A DNA stretch of 64,000 nt from Formicincola oecophyllae. Lineage in GTDB: Bacteria > Pseudomonadota > Alphaproteobacteria > Acetobacterales > Acetobacteraceae. The DNA is taken from NCBI RefSeq assembly GCF_006542395.2, contig NZ_CP038231.1, positions 744,001 through 808,000 of the forward strand. Reading direction: 5' to 3'. The position numbers and the translations under genes were made by a program. Position 1 is the stretch's first letter; each line of letters starts with the position of its first letter. Below are positions 47,499 through 56,356 of the stretch, piece after piece. The notes under the pieces are model-generated. The model did not search any database and was not told the DNA's origin. It saw only the letters and a program-made list of their open reading frames with translations.

Positions 47499-48788
47499 AT
47501 GCCCCAGGAACCTTTGACATTCAATGCACACCAAGCCCCGCCACGGCGTTTCTTGTTGTTGCAGGGGTTGCAGGGGCCGTTCTTCCAAAGCTTGGGCAGC
47601 GCCCTCCGCAAAGCGGGACATTGTGTTTGGAAGGTTAATTTCAATGGGGGGGACTGGCTGTTCTGGCGCCTGGGGGGCAACATAGAATATCGCGGTAATG
47701 AAAAACGCTGGCGCTTCCATTGCCGTCAAATCATTAAGCGCCATCATATCACAGACGTGGTGCTTTTTGGCGATTGCCGCCCCCTGCATCGCATTGCGGT
47801 CAAGCTGTGCAAGCAGATGGGGGTGCGTGTCCATGTGTTTGAGGAAGGTTACATCCGTCCAGATTGGGTGACACTCGAGAACCACGGCGTCAATGCCAAT
47901 TCCTCCTTGCCCCGCGACCCGGCGTGGTATCTCCAGGAAGCAGCCAAACTGCCACCGCGGCGTGCCCATCACAGGGTTCCATCCTCCTTCCTGCGCCGCG
48001 CCTTGGAAGGGGTCGCCTACAACACGGCCGACCTTGTCACACGCCCCCTTTATCCAGGCTGGAAGGATTACAGGCCCTGGCATCCCCTACAGGAGGGTGT
48101 GGGATGGCTCAGGCGTCTCTCACGGCGCAAGAAAGTGCAACAGCAAAGCGAAAAGGTTTTCGACCACCTGAGTGCTGGCATGCCTTACATGCTCTTCCCC
48201 CTGCAATTGGATGCCGATGCCCAAATTAGGCTCCATTCAGGCTTCACGGGCATGACACCCGCCATTGAACAGGTCATTCGTTCCTTTGCCTCCTACGCTC
48301 CCACCCACATGCATTTGGTCATCAAGGAGCACCCTCTTGATAACGGCTTGCGCAACTGGGAAAACATCATTCAAGACGTGGCGCGCCAGCATCATGTTGA
48401 AGGGCGCGTCCATTTCATGGGCATTGGCGACATCGAACGCTTGGTCACAGGCGCTGAAGGCGTCGTGACGGTCAACAGCACCGTGGGCACATTGGCATTG
48501 CATAGGGGGATCCCCGTCCATGCCATGGGACGTGCAGTCTACGCCATCAAGGATATCACCCACCAAGGGGCGTTGGACGGGTTCTGGCGCAACCCACCCA
48601 AGCCAGATCCCCAGACCTGGGCGGCTTTCAAGCGGGTGCTGATTCAACGCGCCTTGATCTCAGGGGGGTTCTTCTCAGATGAAGGCCTCCAGAAGCTTTG
48701 CCGCAGTGCCATAGCGCGCATGACGGCCCCTGAACAGATGGATGAGCCGGAACTGCTTCTGCCCCAGCCCACTGACGCGACTGACTGA
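47499..48788 (+). CDS. kpsS: Capsule beta-Kdo glycosyltransferase KpsS-like
   Basis: KpsS adds the first Kdo of the capsule linker. The 429-residue protein has FLLLQGLQGPFFQSLGSAL at the start, VFEEGYIRPDWVTLE (the acidic-rich GT signature), LFPLQLDADAQIRLHS, LVIKEHPLDN and VVTVNSTVGTLALHRGIPV. All are features of the Capsule_synth family shared by KpsS and KpsC. It is 167 nt after kpsC and overlaps the next gene as TGATG. Confidence 0.88.
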   Translation: MPQEPLTFNAHQAPPRRFLLLQGLQGPFFQSLGSALRKAGHCVWKVNFNGGDWLFWRLGGNIEYRGNEKRWRFHCRQIIKRHHITDVVLFGDCRPLHRIAVKLCKQMGVRVHVFEEGYIRPDWVTLENHGVNANSSLPRDPAWYLQEAAKLPPRRAHHRVPSSFLRRALEGVAYNTADLVTRPLYPGWKDYRPWHPLQEGVGWLRRLSRRKKVQQQSEKVFDHLSAGMPYMLFPLQLDADAQIRLHSGFTGMTPAIEQVIRSFASYAPTHMHLVIKEHPLDNGLRNWENIIQDVARQHHVEGRVHFMGIGDIERLVTGAEGVVTVNSTVGTLALHRGIPVHAMGRAVYAIKDITHQGALDGFWRNPPKPDPQTWAAFKRVLIQRALISGGFFSDEGLQKLCRSAIARMTAPEQMDEPELLLPQPTDATD

Positions 48789-50095
48789 TGGCTTTCTCCT
48801 CACTCATGCCTCAAGCAGCTCCAAGCTTCGGTGCAGCCCCCCTTATCCTGGACATTTCACGTTTGTTGAACCGCGCTGGCGCTTCCGTTCCCACAGGCAT
48901 AGACCGTGTCGAACTGGCCTACGCGCGCCTGTGCCTGACACGGCCTGACAGCGTTTTCGTGGCCATGCACCCCATGGGCACAGTCAATGTCCTTCAACGT
49001 CCCGCTGTGGCTGCGTTGGTCGGGGCCCTTTGCGACACGTGGCTTCAGGGGAGGGCACACACCAGGAAAGCGCGCCACCTGGCAAGTTCCATGACGCTTG
49101 GCCTCCTTAAACCCAACTTGGCCTGGTGGCGCCTTGGAACACGTATGCGCCATCAGGCGCAGCAAACTGGGCAAAGGCCACTGTACCTGCTGCTTTCCCA
49201 CCACCATTTGCACAGGCCGCGCGCCATCAGGCGCATCATGAATCATTTCCAAGCCCGTTTCGTGCCCATGGTGCACGACCTCATCCCGCTGGATTACCCT
49301 GAATACGCACGGCCAGTTCAGGAAAAGCGGCACAGGCAACGCCTGAACACAGTGCAGGCGCTTTCACACGCCATCCTGACGCCAGCGCAACATGTGGCGG
49401 ACCGCTTAAAGATCCACTATCAACGCCACCCCGCCCATCAAGCAACACCGCCCATCATTCCTGTTCTGCATGGCGTCGACATTCCCACCACCCTGCCACA
49501 ACCTTCTTCTACCCCCCCTCTGTCCGAACGGGCGGAATTCGTGGTCATCGGTACCATTGAACCCCGCAAGAACCATTTGCTTCTGCTGCATTTCTGGCGT
49601 GCCATGGCCCAGGACTGCGTCACAGATCCCGCGGCGCGCGCACGCCTGCCCATTCTGCATGTGGTTGGAAAGCGGGGGTGGGAGAACGAAAACATCCTGG
49701 ACCTGCTCGAACGTTGTCGTGATCTGCAAGGCTTGGTGGTGGAGCATAACAACATGGTGGATGAAGCCTTGCTGATGCTGTTGAGCAAGGCGCGAGGCTT
49801 GCTTTTCCCATCCTTTGACGAAGGTTTCGGACTGCCTTTAGTGGAGGCCCTTGCCTTAAAGGTGCCTGTCATCTGCTCAGACCTGCCCGTGTTTCATGAG
49901 ATCGCAGGGGCCCTGCCAGATTACGTGGACAGCTTGGACGGGATGCGCTGGCGCATGTTGGTTGAGGACTATTGCCGTTGTGGCCCGCTTTGGCAGGCAC
50001 AGAGGAAGCGCCTTTCCACCACGGACTGGCAACCACGCAGTTGGCGGGAAAGCATTATGGAGGCCCTCAGCAAGCTTCAGGCCATCCAGCCGTGA
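48788..50095 (+). CDS. Glycosyltransferase, GT4-like (GT-B fold)
   Basis: A 435-residue cytoplasmic glycosyltransferase, probably adding a sugar of the capsule repeat. It has a first domain with DISRLLNRAGASVPTGIDRVE and VPMVHDLIPLDYPEY, the hinge VIGTIEPRKNHLLLL, and the donor-site motif FPSFDEGFGLPLVEALALKVPVIC with the EX7E-type Glu pair. The substrate cannot be read from the sequence. It overlaps both neighbours (TGATG with kpsS, GTGA with the next gene). Confidence 0.88.
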   Translation: MAFSSLMPQAAPSFGAAPLILDISRLLNRAGASVPTGIDRVELAYARLCLTRPDSVFVAMHPMGTVNVLQRPAVAALVGALCDTWLQGRAHTRKARHLASSMTLGLLKPNLAWWRLGTRMRHQAQQTGQRPLYLLLSHHHLHRPRAIRRIMNHFQARFVPMVHDLIPLDYPEYARPVQEKRHRQRLNTVQALSHAILTPAQHVADRLKIHYQRHPAHQATPPIIPVLHGVDIPTTLPQPSSTPPLSERAEFVVIGTIEPRKNHLLLLHFWRAMAQDCVTDPAARARLPILHVVGKRGWENENILDLLERCRDLQGLVVEHNNMVDEALLMLLSKARGLLFPSFDEGFGLPLVEALALKVPVICSDLPVFHEIAGALPDYVDSLDGMRWRMLVEDYCRCGPLWQAQRKRLSTTDWQPRSWRESIMEALSKLQAIQP

Positions 50096-51696
50096 ACATT
50101 CCTGACCTGCCGGTGAACCCCGGCCTGGGGAGCATGTTTGCCAAGGCCGGCTTCGCAACCCTCCTCACGCTACTTTCATGCCGGGCAGTGGATTACCTCG
50201 CCCTTTCAGGCGCCATGAAACGCGGCCTGACTCACCCTTTAGACAGCAAGGGCTGGTGGCTGGGGGAACTAGCCTGGCTGGGCCTGTTGGGGCTTTTTGA
50301 GCTTGTGACGGGCACATGGCTGTTTTCAACAGTGTGCGTTGTGGTGCTGATGGGCGCCCTGGCCATCGCCTCACGCGTGAAGGAAGGGGTCCTGCGTGAA
50401 CCACTTGAATTCACGGACTTCATTCTCATCACCAACATCATCAAACATCCGGCCTTTTACCTGGACGCTGTCCCAAGGCCCCTGTTCGGCGCCGCGTTCC
50501 TCGTCATCATTGGATTGGTGGGCTTCATCATCTGGCAATCAACAACGGCGCTGACACCACGCTTCGTGGGCGCCTGTGAAATGGTGGTGGGATTTGGGAT
50601 CCTCTGGGGTTGTCTGCGCCACACCACCATCATGGGGCGCAATGACTTCACGCGGCACACCCCACCTCAAGTGGTGACGGCCCATGTCCAGCGCCATGGC
50701 ATGCTGGCCACCCTTCTGGGCCACAGCCTGCGTTGGATGGAGCCAAGGCCTGCCAGCACCCCAGACCCACTCAACCTGTCCCTGGGGCAGGAAGCGCTGC
50801 CTGACCTCCTGCTGATCGTTCAAGGTGAATCGTGGGCTGAGCCGGACCAAATCTTCACCGGGCTTCCCCAAACCCCCGTTCCACTGCCTGCCCTCAACAG
50901 GATCCGTTCAGAACCCAGTACATGGTGGGGCGATCTGGTGCCCAGCGGTTTCGGGGCTTACACCATGCGCACTGAACATGGGGTGCTGTTTGGCCTGGCA
51001 GACAGCCAGTTGGCGCACCGCGCCTTTGACCCTTACATGACGGCTGCTGAAGACATCGCCTGTGCCCTGCCCAACCGTCTGGCGCGCTACTATCGTCAAC
51101 GGCTGTTCATCCATCCCCATGACCTGCGTTTCTACAACCGTGACCATCTCATGCCCAAAGCCGGCTTCAACGGCTTGGTGGGGCCAAAGGCCTTCCAGGG
51201 GGCCAAGTCCTGTGGGCCTTACGTCAGTGACAAAGCGTTGGGCCTAGACATCATGCGGCGCCTTGAAGGTTACAACCCAGCGGCGGGACGCCTCTACATT
51301 CATGCCGTCACCATGGAGAATCACGGCCCCTGGCAAGCAGGCCGTGCAGGCGCAGCCACCGCCCTGGACGCCTGGCTGATGCACGTCCGCCACAGTGACG
51401 ACCTTCTGGGGGAACTGGACCAAGCCTTGGAAGCTCAAGCTCTGCGGGGCCACAGTGGCATGTTAGTGTTTTTTGGCGACCACCGTCCCGCATTCAAAGA
51501 GTGCGCGCCTGGGCGCTCCCCAGCCACGCGCACCACGCCATGGCTCATCAAGCGCTATCCACCATCCAATGATGCTCACCCAGACCAAACTGTATCCAAA
51601 CAAAACGTGACCCTCACCCCAGCCGCTTTGCATAAGGTCATTTTGGAGGCTTTGCTGCGCACCACCACAGCGCGAGCAAGCGAAGCTGCGCAGTGA
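50092..51696 (+). CDS. LTA-synthase-like phosphoglycerol transferase (sulfatase fold)
   Basis: A 534-residue protein with four to five N-terminal membrane helices (VTGTWLFSTVCVVVLMGALA, FGAAFLVIIGLVGFIIW and others) and a periplasmic alkaline-phosphatase/sulfatase domain. Metal-site motifs are LLIVQGESWAEP, AVTMENHGPW and VFFGDHRPAF. This arrangement is that of OpgB/LtaS-type transferases that move phosphoglycerol from phosphatidylglycerol. Inside a capsule operon it probably decorates the polysaccharide. The nucleophile position after Glu-Ser is Trp rather than the usual Thr, so the exact chemistry is open. The GTG start overlaps the previous stop. Confidence 0.8.
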   Translation: MNIPDLPVNPGLGSMFAKAGFATLLTLLSCRAVDYLALSGAMKRGLTHPLDSKGWWLGELAWLGLLGLFELVTGTWLFSTVCVVVLMGALAIASRVKEGVLREPLEFTDFILITNIIKHPAFYLDAVPRPLFGAAFLVIIGLVGFIIWQSTTALTPRFVGACEMVVGFGILWGCLRHTTIMGRNDFTRHTPPQVVTAHVQRHGMLATLLGHSLRWMEPRPASTPDPLNLSLGQEALPDLLLIVQGESWAEPDQIFTGLPQTPVPLPALNRIRSEPSTWWGDLVPSGFGAYTMRTEHGVLFGLADSQLAHRAFDPYMTAAEDIACALPNRLARYYRQRLFIHPHDLRFYNRDHLMPKAGFNGLVGPKAFQGAKSCGPYVSDKALGLDIMRRLEGYNPAAGRLYIHAVTMENHGPWQAGRAGAATALDAWLMHVRHSDDLLGELDQALEAQALRGHSGMLVFFGDHRPAFKECAPGRSPATRTTPWLIKRYPPSNDAHPDQTVSKQNVTLTPAALHKVILEALLRTTTARASEAAQ

Positions 51697-51793
51697 ACTT
51701 TACGGTTTGATCCATTTGGGGCATAGTCCAGGCTCCAGCGCAAAGCACTGGCTGCTTTGCTTCCCATGGCCCAGCTCCACAAGAAATGTTCCC

Positions 51794-53248
51794 ATGACAG
51801 CAGCATCCTCCTCAGCATCCATTTTGCCCGTCATTCTGTGTGGGGGAAGCGGGACAAGGCTTTGGCCGCTGTCGCGCAAGAACGCGCCCAAGCAATTCGC
51901 GCCCCTGCTTTCTAAGAACTCCATGTTCCAGGAAACTGTGCTGCGCGTTACCGGGCCCAAAGTGTTGGCACCCTTGGTCATCTGCAACGCTGAGCAGCGT
52001 TTCATCGTGGCTGAACAGCTGCGCGCCATTGGGATCAAGCCCTCAGCCATCATGCTTGAGCCTGAGGGGCGCGATTCAGCGCCAGCCATCGCCGCAGCGG
52101 CTGTGTGGGCCAGCAAGAAGGCACCTGACGCCTTGCTTTGGGTGAGCCCTGCAGACGCACTGATGGAAACCGGTCCTGAATGGGACAGGGCCTTCCAAGC
52201 TGCCTGTGAGGCCGCACAGGCTGGCGCCATTGCCACATTCGGCATGAAGCCCACCAAGGCGGAAACCGGTTATGGCTACATCGAACGTGGCAAGCCTTTT
52301 GAAAACGCCCAGGGGGATGTGATCAAAGGCGCCTTCCAAGTGAGCCGCTTCACGGAGAAACCCGACCAGACCCAGGCTGAGGCCTTCCTGAAATCCGGCC
52401 GCTATGACTGGAACGCCGGCATTTTCATTGCCCAGGCCAAAACATGGATTGATGAATTCCAGGCCCATGAGCCTAAAGTGCTCAAGGCCGCCCGTGAGGC
52501 CCTCAAGGATTCCCAGGCCGATCTGGACTTCATTCGCCTTGACCCCAAGGATTTCGCCAAAGCCCCCAAAATATCCATTGACTATGCTGTTGCTGAACGC
52601 ACCAGCAAGGCGGTTGTGGTGCCGGCCAGCTTCACATGGTCAGATGTGGGCAGCTGGTCAGCTGTGCACGAAGCCACCCCACAGGATGAAAATGGCAACG
52701 CTGTGCGCGGTGATGTTGTCCTACATGACGCCCACGACTGTTATGTGCGTTCAGAAGGCATGCTGACCACGGTCGTGGGCCTTGAGGACGTCGTGGTGGT
52801 GACCACCCGTGATGCAGTACTGGTTACGTCCCGCAAACGCGCGCAGGACATCAAGCCCCTGGTCAGCAAGCTTCAAGGCCTGCAACGCCCTGAGGTCATC
52901 AACCACAAGCATGTTGCCCGCCCTTGGGGCAGTTATGAGACCATCGCCCTAGGTGACCGCTACCAGGTCAAGTCCATCAAGGTCGACCCTGGCAAGAAAC
53001 TTTCTTTGCAAAAACATCACCACCGGGCGGAGCACTGGGTGGTGGTCAGTGGCACAGCCATCGTCACCCGTGGTGACGAGCGCCTGCAGCTAACTGAGAA
53101 CGAAAGTGTCTATTTGCCACTGGGTGAGGTTCATCGCCTGGAAAACCCAGGCGTCATCCCCCTCGTTCTTGTGGAGGTGCAGTCTGGCTCCTATCTGGGC
53201 GAAGACGACATTGTGCGCTTTGAGGATGACTACGCGCGCCACAAGTGA
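51794..53248 (+). CDS. manC: Mannose-1-P guanylyltransferase / mannose-6-P isomerase
   Basis: This bifunctional type II enzyme makes GDP-mannose and interconverts Man6P and Fru6P. The 484-residue protein has the nucleotidyltransferase motif ILCGGSGTRLWPLSR, the FTEKP loop (VSRFTEKPD), and WNAGIF. The C-terminal cupin isomerase has RPWGSYE, PGKKLSLQKHHHRAEHWVVVSG and YLPLGEVHRLENPG. ATG 51794 opens the conserved region. With manB next to it, the capsule probably contains a GDP-mannose-derived sugar. Confidence 0.94.
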   Translation: MTAASSSASILPVILCGGSGTRLWPLSRKNAPKQFAPLLSKNSMFQETVLRVTGPKVLAPLVICNAEQRFIVAEQLRAIGIKPSAIMLEPEGRDSAPAIAAAAVWASKKAPDALLWVSPADALMETGPEWDRAFQAACEAAQAGAIATFGMKPTKAETGYGYIERGKPFENAQGDVIKGAFQVSRFTEKPDQTQAEAFLKSGRYDWNAGIFIAQAKTWIDEFQAHEPKVLKAAREALKDSQADLDFIRLDPKDFAKAPKISIDYAVAERTSKAVVVPASFTWSDVGSWSAVHEATPQDENGNAVRGDVVLHDAHDCYVRSEGMLTTVVGLEDVVVVTTRDAVLVTSRKRAQDIKPLVSKLQGLQRPEVINHKHVARPWGSYETIALGDRYQVKSIKVDPGKKLSLQKHHHRAEHWVVVSGTAIVTRGDERLQLTENESVYLPLGEVHRLENPGVIPLVLVEVQSGSYLGEDDIVRFEDDYARHK

Positions 53249-53326
53249 TTCTCTTTCGCATCGGCGCCTTGCCAGGCCAATCTGGCAGGGCATGTCACTT
53301 TCTTTGGCAAAAAGGCTGGGCAGCAC

Positions 53327-54823
53327 ATGAAAATCTCTGAATGGATGAATCGTTCTGGGGTCAAATTTGGCACCAGCGGTGCACGCGGCCTGGTCGCGGC
53401 AATGACGGATGAAGTGTGTTTTGCCTACACGGTGGGCTTCCTGCAGCATTTGGAACGCCAGGGTGAGTTCAAGCCTGGTCAACCCATAACCATTGCAGGT
53501 GATCTGCGTCCCAGCAGTCCACGCATGATGCGCGCCTGCATGGCAGCCGTTGAATATATGGGTGGTAAACCTGTGTGCGCCGGTTTCGTGCCCACTCCTG
53601 CCCTTTGCCACCATAGTTACAGTCGTGCCATGGCTTCCATCATGGTGACTGGCAGTCACATTCCTGATGACCGCAATGGCTTGAAGTTCAACCGTGCGCA
53701 AGGGGAATTCCTGAAACCTGATGAAATCGCCATGCGTGAAGAGGACGTCACCCTCCCTGACGGCCTCTTTGACGGTCAAGGCATGCTTGCTCAAGACCAC
53801 GCCATACCTTTGCCAGATCAGGCTTGCTCACAGCTGCAACCTGAATTGCTGAGGCAGTATGTCCAACGTTATGAAGATTTCTTTGGGTCAAGCGCTCTAA
53901 AAGGCCTTCACATTGGAGTTTATCAGCACAGCGCTGTGGGGCGAGACGTGTTGAAGGTTGTTTTGGAACGTCTGGGGGCGCAGGTCATGCCCCTAGGCCG
54001 TTCAGAGCGTTTCATCCCTGTGGACACGGAAGCTGTGCGTCCAGAGGATGTGACTTTAGCGCGCCAATGGGCAACTGAACATGGCCTTGATGCCATTGTG
54101 ACCACAGATGGTGATTCAGACCGCCCTTTACTGGCTGATGAACAAGGTAACTGGATCCGTGGTGATGTCCTGGGTCTGGTGAGCGCAGGGTGGCTGGGGG
54201 CTGGTGCGGTAGTGACGCCCATCAGTAGCAACACAGGCCTGGAGGAAATGGCACGCCAGCAAGGGCTACAGACACGGCGCACGCGCATTGGCTCCCCCTT
54301 TGTCATTGAAGCCATGACAGAGCTTACCAAAGCGGGGCAAGGGCCCGTGGTGGGATATGAAGCCAATGGTGGTTTCCTGACGGCTGAGGCCCTCCCCCAC
54401 CCCACCAGGGATGGGAGCCTCGCGCCGCTTCCCACGCGTGATGCCGTGCTACCGTTGCTGTGTGGTTTGATGGCGGCCCATGAAAACAAGCTGCCACTAA
54501 GCGCCTACTTCAAAAAAGCGTGTCAGCGGGTCACGGTCAGCGACCGCATTCAAAACAAACCTCGCGAGGAAAGCTTGGGCCTGATACAAGCCCTGCGCGC
54601 TGAACCTGCTGGTCATTTGGAGAAAATGGGCTTGACCGCTCAATGCGGAGCCCTTGTCGACACAAATGAACTGGATGGTCACAGAATGACCTTCAGTTCT
54701 GGGGACGTAGTTCATCTTCGCCCCTCTGGCAATGCACCGGAACTGCGCATTTACATTGAATCAGATTCCGCCCAAAAAGCTGAGCAGCTATTGGCCAATG
54801 TGTTAAAGGCCTTAAGCCAATGA
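53327..54823 (+). CDS. manB: Phosphomannomutase / phosphoglucomutase
   Basis: Interconverts Man6P and Man1P for GDP-mannose synthesis. The 498-residue alpha-D-phosphohexomutase has the phosphoserine loop as TGSHIPDDRNGLK (usual TASHNP), the metal loop TTDGDSDRPL, the sugar loop VGYEANGGFL and the phosphate loop LRPSGNAPELRIYIE. The loop changes (Gly for Ala, Ile for Asn) are unusual but keep the reactive Ser. It ends 10 nt from the convergent kpsT stop; I see no clear terminator between them. Confidence 0.92.
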   Translation: MKISEWMNRSGVKFGTSGARGLVAAMTDEVCFAYTVGFLQHLERQGEFKPGQPITIAGDLRPSSPRMMRACMAAVEYMGGKPVCAGFVPTPALCHHSYSRAMASIMVTGSHIPDDRNGLKFNRAQGEFLKPDEIAMREEDVTLPDGLFDGQGMLAQDHAIPLPDQACSQLQPELLRQYVQRYEDFFGSSALKGLHIGVYQHSAVGRDVLKVVLERLGAQVMPLGRSERFIPVDTEAVRPEDVTLARQWATEHGLDAIVTTDGDSDRPLLADEQGNWIRGDVLGLVSAGWLGAGAVVTPISSNTGLEEMARQQGLQTRRTRIGSPFVIEAMTELTKAGQGPVVGYEANGGFLTAEALPHPTRDGSLAPLPTRDAVLPLLCGLMAAHENKLPLSAYFKKACQRVTVSDRIQNKPREESLGLIQALRAEPAGHLEKMGLTAQCGALVDTNELDGHRMTFSSGDVVHLRPSGNAPELRIYIESDSAQKAEQLLANVLKALSQ

Positions 54824-54833
54824 ATGTTGAACC

Positions 54834-55511
54834 CTACAGTTGATAGTAGCGATCAATGGCAGCATCGACTGTAGGGTATTCATGTAGTTTGCGGTCATGG
54901 ACGATGACACCTCTGGTGCAGTATTTGCGCATAAAATCCATATCGTGTGAAACAATCACCAAAGTGCGATTGGCACGTTTACCAAAGAGTTCCTCACGGC
55001 AACGCTCCCCAAAACGCGCATCACCCACCATGAAAACCTCATCAGTAAGGTAACAGTCAAATTCAATCGCTAAGGAAAGGGCAAACCCTAACCGAGCCTG
55101 CATGCCTGAAGAATAGGTTTTGACTGGATCGTAGAACTGGCGCCCCAACTGAGCAAAATCCTGCACATAATCCAAGGTTTCATGGTAATCAATATCATAA
55201 ACACGGCAAATAAAACGCAAATTATCATGACCTGAGAGACTGCCTTGAAAAGCGCCCCCGAAACCTAATGGCCAAGAAACGGTCATGCCACGCTTGATGG
55301 TGCCTCCTGTAGGTAGCTCAGCCCCTCCCAACAATTTGACAAATGTTGATTTGCCGGCACCGTTACGCCCCAGCAAACCCACCTTGTCACCGGGTGCGAT
55401 AGCAAGGTTCACTTTATCCAAGATAAGACGTTTCTCTTTACCGACATGATAATATTTACTAAGTTCTTCTACCTTAATGATGCCTTGATCTTCATTCATG
55501 ACTGTGTTCAC
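54834..55511 (-). CDS. kpsT: Capsule exporter ATP-binding protein KpsT-like
   Basis: ATPase of the capsule ABC transporter. The 225-residue protein has Walker A GLLGRNGAGKST, the signature region YSSGMQARLGFALSLA, Walker B YLTDEVFMVGD and the switch His in VIVSHDM. Length and the SSGM signature fit KpsT/Wzt-N type. The GTG at 55511 overlaps the kpsM stop (GTGA); ATG 55499 is an alternative. It is the last gene of the minus-strand capsule operon, more AT-rich than the plus-strand genes. Confidence 0.94.
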   Translation of the reverse strand: MNTVMNEDQGIIKVEELSKYYHVGKEKRLILDKVNLAIAPGDKVGLLGRNGAGKSTFVKLLGGAELPTGGTIKRGMTVSWPLGFGGAFQGSLSGHDNLRFICRVYDIDYHETLDYVQDFAQLGRQFYDPVKTYSSGMQARLGFALSLAIEFDCYLTDEVFMVGDARFGERCREELFGKRANRTLVIVSHDMDFMRKYCTRGVIVHDRKLHEYPTVDAAIDRYYQL

Positions 55512-56356
55512 ATTTCAATATATTTACGTGAATGCATACTTAAATACATTCCAACCATCAACATAATAGTACAGGACGCCAGCATGTAGGGCACTGAATA
55601 ATGTGGCACCACCTTTAATCCAAACACCCCCTGCCGTATCATTTCTATAGAGTCGGCCAAGGGGGATGCCTCAAGAATCCATTGATAACGTGATGGCAAC
55701 CAGTCTGTCATGATAAATGCCCCGGTCAAAGGAAGCGACAAATACATTGTGATTGACATGGCCTTTTCAAGGAATTCTGAACGCTCTGTTAAGGGCGCTA
55801 ACAGTATTGCAAAGGCAAAACAGAAATAACAAGTGAATCCTAATCCAGCTAGGACCAAACCCCAATCAACAGGCCATTCCATGTAACCCAGCATCACTGC
55901 TCCAGTCACTACCAGTACGCCTGCCAGTATGGTGCCTATTATTTCCAGAACAGCACGTGCCACAATAATGTCTAAGGGTGTCACCAATTGATGATATAGT
56001 AGTGTCGAATTTACTTCAAATGCTTTCACCGCACGCCCTGAACTGTGACGCCACATAGTCAATGGCACATAACCTGTCACTACCATGGCAGTCATTTTCA
56101 AGCCATGTTCATGAGAGGGTCTTATGGCCGTCCAAACAATGGCTACCCCAGCACAAAATAGAATGGGCTCCCCAATAACCCATAGAAAACCAATGTTCTC
56201 ACGGCCATAGCGCGTATGAATCTCACGCATGAGAAGCGCATGAATGACCCTTAACTGAGTGTTGAAAGCGCGTAAAAGCGTGGGGTTAACATGTCGGGCC
56301 GCACTGCGCCTATGAAGCATATGATATGTTTCAGGCGTCACTTTACTGGAGGGCAT
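55508..56356 (-). CDS. kpsM: Capsule exporter permease KpsM-like
   Basis: ABC-2 type membrane subunit that exports the capsule chain. The 282-residue protein has the cytoplasmic amphipathic start (ALLMREIHTRYGRENIGFLW) and six membrane helices, and ends SMHSRKYIEM. ATG 56356 follows GGAG at 9 nt and lies inside the end of kpsE (14-nt overlap). A TTG six codons upstream is possible. Together with kpsT and kpsE it defines ABC-dependent rather than Wzy-dependent export. Confidence 0.93.
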   Translation of the reverse strand: MPSSKVTPETYHMLHRRSAARHVNPTLLRAFNTQLRVIHALLMREIHTRYGRENIGFLWVIGEPILFCAGVAIVWTAIRPSHEHGLKMTAMVVTGYVPLTMWRHSSGRAVKAFEVNSTLLYHQLVTPLDIIVARAVLEIIGTILAGVLVVTGAVMLGYMEWPVDWGLVLAGLGFTCYFCFAFAILLAPLTERSEFLEKAMSITMYLSLPLTGAFIMTDWLPSRYQWILEASPLADSIEMIRQGVFGLKVVPHYSVPYMLASCTIMLMVGMYLSMHSRKYIEM

